Shown piece by piece: positions 8,122 to 15,467 of a stretch of 22,644 bases of DNA. Source of the stretch: CAZYVD01 sp964651045 (lineage in GTDB: Bacteria; Zhuqueibacterota; QNDG01; DSAB01); NCBI GenBank assembly GCA_964651045.1, contig CAZYVD010000044.1, positions 1 through 22,644 of the forward strand, in the 5' to 3' direction. The notes below the pieces were generated by a model, which saw only the letters and a list, made by a program, of their open reading frames with translations, had not been told where the DNA came from and made no database searches. The first letter of the stretch is position 1. Each line of letters begins with the position of its first letter. The position numbers and the translations under genes are program-made.

Positions 8122-8802
8122 TTATTGCTTAAGTTTATTATCATTTTTTTCAAGCCACTTCTCTAATTGCTTGTATTGCATTGGCCAGACATTGTAATAC
8201 TCATTTTCGAAAATTTCTAAACAAAGGCGGATAGCAGTTTCATGCTGGTTTCCAAATTTTTCTTTCCAAAAGATACCAAATTCTGTAGTGTATTCATCCT
8301 TATTTAACTTTGAATATCCATAACAAATTCCATCATAATTTGGATGGGCTGTCTCGCTTAAGTCGTCATAGATTGCTTTTATTCCAGTATATTTTTGATT
8401 ACTATTTTTTACTAATCCATTTACATTAATAGGATCTGGCATCTTGTCTTGTTTTTTAGATCCTAACAGCATTCTCGTTGTAATCATATCAAAATCATTA
8501 AAACTTAATTTGTTGTTAATAACAGATTTCATTTGTTTGTTCATATATATCAGAAGGCATAAAGTCTCGATTGCAGCCCTTGTCAAAATTCTCGCACCGA
8601 TTATCATGTTCTTCTGGCCTAATTTATACGCTTGGGATAGTATATCCAAAAGACGCCATCCAATCCCTTCTCGTAATACTATTATTCTGTAAGTGAGTTT
8701 CCACTTATGAGCAATATCTGATCTAGCGTGCAATGAAGCCACATCAACTTTAGGGCATAACGATGTTTTAAAATTGTGAATTGTTCTCTCTATATCAATC
8801 AT
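8122..8802 (-). CDS. Hypothetical protein in the R-M island (DUF5677/HEPN-like, tentative)
   Basis: I do not recognise this 226-residue protein with confidence. It is mostly helical and has no signal peptide or membrane segment. Noticeable elements are ARSDIAH (R27 and H32, an R-x4-H spacing), ILTRAAIETLCLL (R75, E79) and DDLSETAHPNYDG (146-158; H153). The RAxxE helix and the later AHPNYDG resemble DUF5677-like proteins found near restriction systems. HEPN-type RNase activity is possible, but the R-x4-H is N-terminal rather than in the usual C-terminal helix. No Shine-Dalgarno is visible before the ATG. It shares strand with the methyltransferase (74-bp gap) and may be co-transcribed as an accessory defence gene. 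Function is unknown. Confidence 0.6.
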   Translation of the reverse strand: MIDIERTIHNFKTSLCPKVDVASLHARSDIAHKWKLTYRIIVLREGIGWRLLDILSQAYKLGQKNMIIGARILTRAAIETLCLLIYMNKQMKSVINNKLSFNDFDMITTRMLLGSKKQDKMPDPINVNGLVKNSNQKYTGIKAIYDDLSETAHPNYDGICYGYSKLNKDEYTTEFGIFWKEKFGNQHETAIRLCLEIFENEYYNVWPMQYKQLEKWLEKNDNKLKQ

Positions 8803-9345
8803 TTACATTTGACATATTATTTTCTATATATTAAACAAATAAAATTTTCTAATATTAGCAAATTAAATTTGCCTAAAATCAAAAATTTAATTGTGGCTTT
8901 TTAGGGCAATTCGTACACGTTATACTCTATTTAATCTTCAAAAAAAAATTCTAACATTAATCCTATGTCAACTTATGATTATTAATTTTTAATAACAGCA
9001 ATTTTATTTTTATAGAGATGAATATTATTGTACAACTTACTGCATGAAGGTGCCTTAACATTTCAGAAATTAAATTGCCATTATTACATAATAATGTGCA
9101 ATTTTTGCTTTAATTTTTTCTTTATTTTTTAATGTAAAGATGTATTGATAATTTGTCAAGAAGTTTTTGATATTTGCAAGATCGCTAAGATGAGTGGATT
9201 TATAAAGGCCAAGATTTTAGTAAACAATGGTCTATAATAGATTTTGAGACCATGATTGGAATAAATTAACTTTAAATCAAATAAAGCTAGATATTGATGT
9301 ATTGGTCTTCCGTGAAAATAAAAGAAAAATCTAATAGTGATAATT
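8803..9345. other. AT-rich intergenic region with palindromes
   Basis: About 540 bp with no gene. It is the 3' flank of the HhH gene and the 5' flank of the island gene. It contains a strong palindrome at 9072-9104, TTATTAA/TTAATAA near 8979-8995, and TGGTCT/AGACCA at 9228-9233 and 9247-9252. On the minus strand a TTGACA occurs near 8965 but no good -10 follows. No tRNA or known RNA is recognised. Confidence 0.5.
9072..9104. repeat. Near-perfect 14-bp palindrome
   Basis: AAATTGCCATTATT pairs with AATAATG-T-GCAATTT around the loop ACAT, with one bulged T. A T-rich run follows on the + strand. It could be an operator, a weak terminator or a mobile-element relic. Confidence 0.6.
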
Positions 9346-11334
9346 TTATATTACAAGATCGATCTGAACGCCAAATTTATTTTCAGTATCCCCTTTTATT
9401 CTATCATTTCCAGTGCCCCATGAATCTGCTCCATAGTGATAGGTGGAACTGTATTTTAAAGATAGTTTAAGATATTTTGACACCCTCCATTTAACAAGAA
9501 CATACCATCTGGTTCCCTTTCCATACAGTGGTATGATTGTCATTGTACCGGGCAGATCATTTTCGAATTCATATAATCGACTGTCATAAGATTCTGAATC
9601 AAAAGTAATCCAGCATCCAGAAATTGCAATGTCTTGATTTATGTTGAATGATAAGTGCTGATAGAATAGAAGTCCGGATTCTTTATAATGATGAGCCAGT
9701 ATGTTGTTGCCGAGTCTGGTTACTGGATAAATAACAGATTTTTTTTCCAGTCTTGTTTTTAGATGAAATCCAGGACCTGGTTTGATGAATATCTGCATTC
9801 GGGTAAGGAGCTGGGTTCGGGCTCTCAAATAATCAAAATTTAATTTAGAATCGGAAGTGTATTTTGACATCACCTGGCTCTTTCTTAATCGGGCGCGCAT
9901 CTCGATATACAAAAGAGGTGTGATCCTCTGTTCAATCTGTATGAAACCATCACTGCATCTTGTAGGAACTGGTACAGAGTAGGTTCGCCACGGCATCTTG
10001 AACAAATCGTAAAAACAGCTTACTGCTGTTTTTGAGCAGATCTTCCACCTGATACCTGTATAAAATCCCTGTTCATTACTGATCCTGTTTGTACTGAACC
10101 CATGACCATGTGGATTCTGGAACTCAGGATCGAAGTGTCGAAACGAGAGAACCATAATCATTTTACCACAATCTATTATTGTGCTTGAAATCAGAGACCA
10201 GCCAGATGAGGCAGATCTTGCAATCTCTCCTGTAAGGTTGATTTCTCCAAGATAAAGATCATAGTCGAGACCGATGAGAGCGTTTCTTTTACCGTTGAAT
10301 GCGAATCTGTACCTCTCCCTGTCTTTTCGATCCACCGACCTGGAATATGAATTTTTCCAGCCCGTGATTCCAATGCTCCCTCTACTCAGGAGATATTCTA
10401 TTCTAATACAACCGAGATTTTCTTTTATCCTGTCTTTTGTTTTAATCTCTGATCGTGTCCTGTGAAGTCCCGAGCTTGGGAAATTCTTTATTGAACCGTC
10501 ACTGTTTATTGTGGCATCTATGGCCTTGTGTGATCCAAAGAAGCTCAGATACAGGTTTTTATATATTCTACTGCTAAGTGCAACTCCCTGAAAAAAGTTG
10601 TTCTCTTCAGAATAATCATAACCGCCTATTCCTCTGGAGTATCTTTTTACAACCATGGTTGGATCTGCACATTTGAAAAATCCGTATGGCCTTGAAAGAA
10701 CCAGGCCGTGGCCAAATTCAGCAAAAAAGTTACCTGCTATTATATGAGTAGAGCCGGACAGGATATTTGTTCCAATAAAACCTGCTAAATGGTCGTCCCA
10801 CATCTGCTCACCAGCATCTTTTTGTAGTAATAGGCTTCCATAGATGTTTTTATTCCTGATTAATCTTAACCTGCTGTAGCTTTTTAGAGGTGTACCTGAG
10901 TATTTTCCTGTTATGAATCCGCTCGTTTTAGGATATTTGATTTGATTTCTCTGCCTCAGTATTATTTGCGGCTTGCTGTTTTCAGATCTTGAAATGACAA
11001 AATAAACCCTTAGACTCTCCCACTCTTTTCTATCGAATTTGAGACGGCCAATAAAATCATTCCATGATCTGAATCTTCCCTCTTTGTCTCTATTCAAAAC
11101 GATTTTATGAGCCTCGATTGGAGAGATGAGTGGGAGAGACTCCAGCTGCTTGAGCGTTGCACTGTTTAAATCTATTGGATTTCTGCGTATTTCAAGAAGC
11201 CGTTCTGCCATCTCTGGTGATACATTTTCATCATATTCTTCAAGGATCGACTCTTCCATTTTTGTCTGACCAATAAGTGGGAGAGTTGTAAGAATCAGTA
11301 TTAAGAATATTTTTAAAAGACACAACTTGCTCAT
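9346..11334 (-). CDS. Helix-hairpin-helix protein with outer-membrane beta-barrel-like C-terminal region
   Basis: An exported 662-residue protein. MSKLCLLKIFLILILTTLPL is a signal peptide. Residues about 52-115 form a ComEA-like (HhH)2 domain (NPIDLNSATLKQLESLPLIS, then GRFRSWNDFIGRL), normally used for non-specific DNA binding. The remaining 540 or so residues are rich in alternating aromatic and polar strands, as in outer-membrane barrels. The frame stays open back to 11439, but that start would overlap the upstream gene by about 100 bp. ATG 11334 opens the signal peptide and lies 2 bp after the upstream stop codon, pointing to translational coupling with the PorV/PorQ-like gene. A role in moving DNA or proteins across the outer membrane is inference. 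No predicted catalytic residues are seen. Confidence 0.7.
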   Translation of the reverse strand: MSKLCLLKIFLILILTTLPLIGQTKMEESILEEYDENVSPEMAERLLEIRRNPIDLNSATLKQLESLPLISPIEAHKIVLNRDKEGRFRSWNDFIGRLKFDRKEWESLRVYFVISRSENSKPQIILRQRNQIKYPKTSGFITGKYSGTPLKSYSRLRLIRNKNIYGSLLLQKDAGEQMWDDHLAGFIGTNILSGSTHIIAGNFFAEFGHGLVLSRPYGFFKCADPTMVVKRYSRGIGGYDYSEENNFFQGVALSSRIYKNLYLSFFGSHKAIDATINSDGSIKNFPSSGLHRTRSEIKTKDRIKENLGCIRIEYLLSRGSIGITGWKNSYSRSVDRKDRERYRFAFNGKRNALIGLDYDLYLGEINLTGEIARSASSGWSLISSTIIDCGKMIMVLSFRHFDPEFQNPHGHGFSTNRISNEQGFYTGIRWKICSKTAVSCFYDLFKMPWRTYSVPVPTRCSDGFIQIEQRITPLLYIEMRARLRKSQVMSKYTSDSKLNFDYLRARTQLLTRMQIFIKPGPGFHLKTRLEKKSVIYPVTRLGNNILAHHYKESGLLFYQHLSFNINQDIAISGCWITFDSESYDSRLYEFENDLPGTMTIIPLYGKGTRWYVLVKWRVSKYLKLSLKYSSTYHYGADSWGTGNDRIKGDTENKFGVQIDLVI

Positions 11335-11336
11335 GA

Positions 11337-12179
11337 TTAAGAATTTGCTCGGCCGAGAAAAATCGATATCGATATCTGGTGTGTTGATCCAAGAAAGGGA
11401 TGATTTGTGAAAGCATAATCCATTGTAAAGATTTTCCATTTAATCCCTATACCTGAACAAACAGTGGAGGGACTGGTCGTAATGCCGCCCCTGAGTCTTA
11501 GTATATGAAAGAGATCGAATTCGAATCCGCTCCTTAATTCAACGGGAAATCCTGTTTCTTTATCGATTTCAAAGGATAGAATTAAATTCTTGCGAATCTT
11601 GCAGGCAACACCTATTGACATCTGCTGGGGGAGCGGTTCTTTATTTTTTCCAATTCTTGGATTGTTTATATTTTTAATCGATATTCCGTAGCCGATCTTA
11701 TTTGTAAGTCTGACTAACAGACCGGCATCTATGCCAATCGATTTGGCATATCCATAATCCTGAATTTGAAGCATGAAGAGCTTTAGTGCTACTCCCAAAT
11801 ACGTGTTTTTTATTAATCTGGTTCCATATCCGATAAGGCCTGTATTTTCACTGTAAAATTTGTTGCCAAGATTTTTTATGGCAATTCCGAAACTTCCTGC
11901 TCTGGTTGGAAATACGGTTCCTATCATTTGGAAGTTAAGCCCTGGCATACAGTAGGGATGGGACAGGAACATCGATATGCATGGCGTGCTCTGTGACAGT
12001 GCTGCACAGTTTGAAAAAAGTGACTCCGGACCTGACCCAATGGCAACAAATGCGCATCCCATCCCTATGTTTCTTGCTCCAACAGGCAGGAGTTCAAAAC
12101 TCGCATAAAGAGTGTTGTTTGACATAAAAATTCTCAGGAGTATCATAAGTTGGATTATTTTATATATATTTTTCTTCAT
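11337..12179 (-). CDS. PorV/PorQ-like outer-membrane protein
   Basis: A 280-residue secreted protein with a hydrophobic N-terminus (about residues 8-26). After it comes PVGARNIGMGCAFVA (about 32-46), the signature start of the PorV/PorQ family. Members are FadL-like barrels that, in Bacteroidetes, shuttle or anchor type IX secretion substrates. The rest is short amphipathic strands (IGYGISIKNI, LRLRGGITTS), and the length is near the lower end for such barrels. ATG 12179 has no visible Shine-Dalgarno. Its stop is 2 bp before the start of the HhH/barrel gene. The DUF4835 gene starts divergently 206 bp away. Whether a type IX system exists in this genome cannot be told from the window; no sorting domain is seen on its other proteins. 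Confidence 0.7.
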   Translation of the reverse strand: MKKNIYKIIQLMILLRIFMSNNTLYASFELLPVGARNIGMGCAFVAIGSGPESLFSNCAALSQSTPCISMFLSHPYCMPGLNFQMIGTVFPTRAGSFGIAIKNLGNKFYSENTGLIGYGTRLIKNTYLGVALKLFMLQIQDYGYAKSIGIDAGLLVRLTNKIGYGISIKNINNPRIGKNKEPLPQQMSIGVACKIRKNLILSFEIDKETGFPVELRSGFEFDLFHILRLRGGITTSPSTVCSGIGIKWKIFTMDYAFTNHPFLGSTHQISISIFLGRANS

Positions 12180-12319
12180 TCGAGAAAAAAGAGATTGTTT
12201 CGAAAAATAATATAGAGAATATTGGCAAATATAAACTTTATAAATCTATTTTGCAAGAAAAAAATCGATATTAACTGTAAATAAGCCTGAAAGAGAGAAT
12301 AATATTTTAATAAAGAAAC

Positions 12320-12347
12320 TTGACAAAGTTATTTGAAAGATTATATT
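12320..12347 (+). promoter_or_regulatory. Sigma70-type promoter for the DUF4835 gene
   Basis: TTGACA at 12320-12325 and TATATT at 12342-12347 are 16 bp apart, 38 bp before the ATG at 12386. It lies in the divergent gap shared with the PorV/PorQ-like gene. Confidence 0.55.
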
Positions 12348-12385
12348 GATAATATGGACCTGATTTGACTCGAGGAGGCAGATTT

Positions 12386-13258
12386 ATGAAGTTTATATCA
12401 TTGTTTTGTTTCAGGAGGTTCCCTTTATATTTATTTTTACTTTTTCTTATGTTTCCTTTTATTGAAGCACAAGGTCAGCAGATCGAGGCACGAGTCAGCG
12501 TTATGCTGGAACTTTTGCCGCTCGAGAAGCAACAAGAACTGAAGGATCTTGCGGATGAGATAGAGTCTTATATAAATGACTACGACTGGACAGGTGAGGT
12601 TCTGGAGGAGCCAATCAAAGTAATAATGAAGATATTTCTCAGAGACAGAAGTGTGAGCTATGAAAACAGGTATTCAGGAAGATTTCTAATCAGCAATGAA
12701 AAGGATATCCAGTATTATGACAGATACTGGTATTTCCCTTTTGAGGCAGGCAATCAATTGATTCATAGTGATGATAATTTCGATCCGTTTACGAGATTCA
12801 TAGATTTTTATATCTATCTAATAATAGGGGGTGAATATGATAAATTTGGTAAGTTTATGGGAACTCCCTATTTTGAAAAGGCAAAACATATTACTGAGCT
12901 TGCTCAGTTTAACACTGTATTTTTTAAGGGATGGAAAGAGAGAGGAGAGCTGGCCAATTATATATTGAGTGATGAGAACATACCATTCAGGACTATGAAG
13001 GATTTTTTCTTTCTCGGTCTCTCTTATGTTGGTGAAGAGGATACGACTGCAAAGAGGTATTGTGGGAAGGCGCTGTCGATACTCGAGGATATTTTGACAA
13101 AGGATCCGGGGAATAAAAAATCTCTTCAGTTTATCCATGGTCATCGCATGGAGTTGATAGAGATATTTAAAGATGACCCTGATGTAATAAAGAGGCTCAT
13201 GAAGCTCGATCCCGATAATTCAGAATACTATTTAAAACATATCCATAACGAAAAGTGA
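12386..13258 (+). CDS. DUF4835 family protein (PorD-like)
   Basis: A 290-residue exported protein of the DUF4835 family, which is widespread in Bacteroidetes and relatives; some databases call it type IX secretion protein PorD. A signal peptide (about residues 1-30) ends near AQGQ. Then comes the family pattern: QIEARVSVM, a helix LADEIESYINDYDWTGEV, and later strands with the acidic RFIDFYIYLIIGGEYDKFG. A helical C-terminal half resembles tetratricopeptide-like packing (AKRYCGKALSILEDILTKDP). The start is set by GAGGAGG at 12372-12378, 7 bp before ATG; an in-frame TTG at 12365 lies upstream of that site and is rejected. It is divergent from the PorV/PorQ-like gene. Its biochemical role is unknown. 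Confidence 0.8.
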   Translation: MKFISLFCFRRFPLYLFLLFLMFPFIEAQGQQIEARVSVMLELLPLEKQQELKDLADEIESYINDYDWTGEVLEEPIKVIMKIFLRDRSVSYENRYSGRFLISNEKDIQYYDRYWYFPFEAGNQLIHSDDNFDPFTRFIDFYIYLIIGGEYDKFGKFMGTPYFEKAKHITELAQFNTVFFKGWKERGELANYILSDENIPFRTMKDFFFLGLSYVGEEDTTAKRYCGKALSILEDILTKDPGNKKSLQFIHGHRMELIEIFKDDPDVIKRLMKLDPDNSEYYLKHIHNEK

Positions 13259-13298
13259 ATCTCTTGATGATGTAAATTGTGGGATAAAAAAAATTTTA

Positions 13299-13327
13299 TT
13301 GCGTTGAGTGTGAAATGTTTTTAAATT
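13299..13327 (+). promoter_or_regulatory. Possible promoter for tRNA-Val
   Basis: TTGCGT (13299-13304) and TAAATT (13322-13327) are 17 bp apart and end 12 bp before the tRNA. The match to consensus is partial. Confidence 0.35.
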
Positions 13328-13339
13328 ATTTTTCAGTAT

Positions 13340-13413
13340 GGGCGATTAGCTCAGTTGGTTAGAGCGCTGGTCTCACATACCAGAGGTCACTGGTTCGAAT
13401 CCAGTATCGCCCA
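13340..13413 (+). tRNA. tRNA-Val (anticodon CAC)
   Basis: A 74-nt cloverleaf. The acceptor GGGCGAT pairs with ATCGCCC. The D arm is GCTC/GAGC, the anticodon stem CTGGT/ACCAG with loop CTCACAT gives anticodon CAC (codon GTG), and the T arm is ACTGG/CCAGT with TTCGAAT. The discriminator is A and CCA is not encoded. Confidence 0.93.
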
Positions 13414-13430
13414 CGCGATTTTGTGTTATG

Positions 13431-13444
13431 CCCCGGTTTCGGGG
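13431..13444. terminator. Hairpin between convergent tRNA-Val and response regulator
   Basis: CCCCG/CGGGG with loop GTTT lies between the tRNA 3' end and the stop codon of the minus-strand regulator, followed by an A/T-rich stretch on both sides. It is probably a shared bidirectional terminator. The T-runs are interrupted. Confidence 0.6.
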
Positions 13445-13446
13445 TA

Positions 13447-13833
13447 TTATAATTTTATCTGCTTTTCCAGTATTGATTTGACCGTATTAACAAATTTTGT
13501 TCCATCATATGGTTTTGTAAATATGGCAGATACATTGTATTTGTTTGCTTTTGTTATTACATCCTCATCAACGGTTTTGCCTGTCATTACTATGATCGGT
13601 ATGTCACCTTTATCAGGAAGTTCTCTGATCTTTTTAATAAGATCAAAACCGCTGCCAACAGGCATTAAAAGATCCATGACAATCAAATCGAACTGATTGT
13701 TTAATATCTCTTTATTCCCCTGATATGCATCTTCTGCGATCGTTACATCAAAACCCTCAAGTTCCAGCCTTAGTTTTACCATCTCTGCAAACTCGATCTC
13801 ATCCTCAACAATTAGTACTCTTTTGCCGACCAT
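13447..13833 (-). CDS. Stand-alone response regulator receiver protein
   Basis: A single CheY-like receiver domain of 128 residues with no output domain. It probably relays phosphate to or from the upstream hybrid kinase, or acts by protein contact. Acidic pocket residues are in VEDE near the N-terminus. The phospho-acceptor is D54 in IVMDLLMP, the switch Thr T84 in VMTG, and Lys K107 in FTKPYD. I chose ATG 13833 because GGAGGAAA lies 7 bp before it; an ATG 15 bp further upstream would put that site inside the coding sequence. The kinase stop is 21 bp upstream, so the two are in one operon. The convergent hairpin follows the stop directly. Confidence 0.9.
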   Translation of the reverse strand: MVGKRVLIVEDEIEFAEMVKLRLELEGFDVTIAEDAYQGNKEILNNQFDLIVMDLLMPVGSGFDLIKKIRELPDKGDIPIIVMTGKTVDEDVITKANKYNVSAIFTKPYDGTKFVNTVKSILEKQIKL

Positions 13834-13854
13834 ATGTGTTTCCTCCATAATAGT

Positions 13855-15444
13855 TTACCCATTAATTGTCTCTATTACTTTTTCTTTGAGCTCTTCTGGA
13901 TCAATTGGTTTATGGATTTGTGGAAATGCAGTATTCTCGTCAACATGATTCAGCAATTCCCTGTTAACTTCATATGCACTCATGATTAAAATTGGTATGT
14001 TGTTTGTTCTCTTGTCGTGTTTTAACCGTCCTATTACCTCATATCCGCTCATCTCTGGCATCATCATGTCTAATATAATCAGAGAAAAGTCGTCGTTTTT
14101 AGCCTTTCTCACGCCGCTTTCTCCATCATAGGCTGCATCGACACGATACCCTTCAGACCTGAGGAAACCTGAAACCACATCAACAATGCTTTCTGAATCG
14201 TCGACAATTAGAATCTTTGGAAATGGTTTTTTCTCAAGAGTGAAGTGGAACGTGGTTCCCTTTCCGAGAGTGGAGTCGACCCAGATATTGCCTCCCATCT
14301 TCTCAATCAGTCCCTTGGTTATTGCAAGACCGAGGCCGGTCCCTCTGTATCCAGATGCTCCCCTTTCCCTTCCAAACTGCTCGAACTTTGAGAAGATGTA
14401 GGGAAGATGTTCTTCTGCTATTCCCTTTCCAGTATCTGATACGCTACATTTAATAAATTTTTCATTATTTCTTATATCGATTCTTATCTCGTCTCCGTTT
14501 TCCACATACCGAATTGCATTGCTTAGAAGGTTATTGAATATCTGGGTTATTTTGTCTCCATCGCCATAGATCCTGATCGGCCGATCATGGAGTGATAGAT
14601 TCAGTCTTACGCCCTTTTTTGTTGCTATATTTTCATATTCCTCGATTATTGTTTCTGCAATTGTTGCGATGTCTACATTGCTTCTTCTGATCTTCAATTT
14701 GCCTGCCTCGATTCTCGATATGTCGAGTAGATCTGTTACCAGCCGCGTCAGTCGGTCTATGTTGTTTCTTGTGCGAAGAAGAAGTTTTTTCTGCATCTCA
14801 TTCAATTTACCAATTCGTTCTTCTAGACACACAGAGACTCCTTCTCTCATTATTCCGATTGGATTCCGCAGTTCATGTGAGACCATGGATATGAAGTTAC
14901 TCTTCATCTGATCGAGCTCTTTGAGTTTCTTATTGATTTTTTGGAGATTCTCTTCTGCTTTTTTCCTTTCATTAATGATATTTTGAGTATAGAGGCTGAA
15001 GAGTATGAGTACACCGACGGCAAGCAGACGCATCCAGAATCCCATGGGATCTGGAGAAATCAGCCCCTTGATGAGCGGTCCCTTGCCCAGTACGAATACA
15101 TCTCTCACTCCTTCAAGAATCCAGTACAGCAGGGAAAATGCGAGGCCGACCCAGATCATGCTTATTTCCGAACCCCTCTTTTCTTCTTCTCCTCTCTCTT
15201 CTTTAGTTTTAACCACAGATTGTATATAGATTCCTGATAGAATGAGGATGAATATTACCATTATCCTCATCCAGAAGGAGAAGAGATCGGGAAAGAGCAG
15301 ACGTTCTATGAATCTTCCTTTTTGGAAGGATATAACGTCTCTTATTGATTCTAAAATCCAGTAGAATACTCCAAAACCGATTGCAGATAATATGAATCTG
15401 AATCTTCTTATTCTCTTGTGCATATTTAGATTCGAATCACCCAT
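13855..15444 (-). CDS. Hybrid sensor histidine kinase with duplicated membrane module and C-terminal receiver
   Basis: An inner-membrane sensor kinase of 529 residues. Two copies of a two-helix membrane module (about residues 17-78 and 96-157) share YWILE..RDV...KG and PD...FWMR. A short coiled coil follows, then HisKA with H190 in MVSHELRNP. The HATPase domain has an N-box at N305, DTGKG at 337-341 and GTGLGL at 368-373. The C-terminal receiver has its phospho-acceptor at D459 in LDMMMPEMSG and K512 in HKPIDP. There is no extracytoplasmic domain of any size, so it may sense membrane or cytoplasmic signals. ATG 15444 follows AGAGG; an in-frame TTG 27 bp upstream is less likely. It lies 23 bp after adenine deaminase and 21 bp before the lone receiver, so all three are probably co-transcribed. 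Confidence 0.93.
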   Translation of the reverse strand: MGDSNLNMHKRIRRFRFILSAIGFGVFYWILESIRDVISFQKGRFIERLLFPDLFSFWMRIMVIFILILSGIYIQSVVKTKEERGEEEKRGSEISMIWVGLAFSLLYWILEGVRDVFVLGKGPLIKGLISPDPMGFWMRLLAVGVLILFSLYTQNIINERKKAEENLQKINKKLKELDQMKSNFISMVSHELRNPIGIMREGVSVCLEERIGKLNEMQKKLLLRTRNNIDRLTRLVTDLLDISRIEAGKLKIRRSNVDIATIAETIIEEYENIATKKGVRLNLSLHDRPIRIYGDGDKITQIFNNLLSNAIRYVENGDEIRIDIRNNEKFIKCSVSDTGKGIAEEHLPYIFSKFEQFGRERGASGYRGTGLGLAITKGLIEKMGGNIWVDSTLGKGTTFHFTLEKKPFPKILIVDDSESIVDVVSGFLRSEGYRVDAAYDGESGVRKAKNDDFSLIILDMMMPEMSGYEVIGRLKHDKRTNNIPILIMSAYEVNRELLNHVDENTAFPQIHKPIDPEELKEKVIETING

Positions 15445-15467
15445 TGTTTCCTCTTTGTGTTCTTTTT

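Noticed and set aside
11335..11439. N-terminal extension of the HhH/barrel gene, overlapping the PorV/PorQ-like gene
   Set aside because: The extension has no signal-peptide character and overlaps the upstream gene by about 100 bp. ATG 11334 starts a normal signal peptide 2 bp after the upstream stop.
12365..12385. TTG start of the DUF4835 gene
   Set aside because: GAGGAGG lies within that stretch and serves the ATG at 12386.
13834..13848. Upstream ATG for the lone receiver
   Set aside because: The best ribosome-binding site, GGAGGAAA, would fall inside its first codons and is well placed for ATG 13833.
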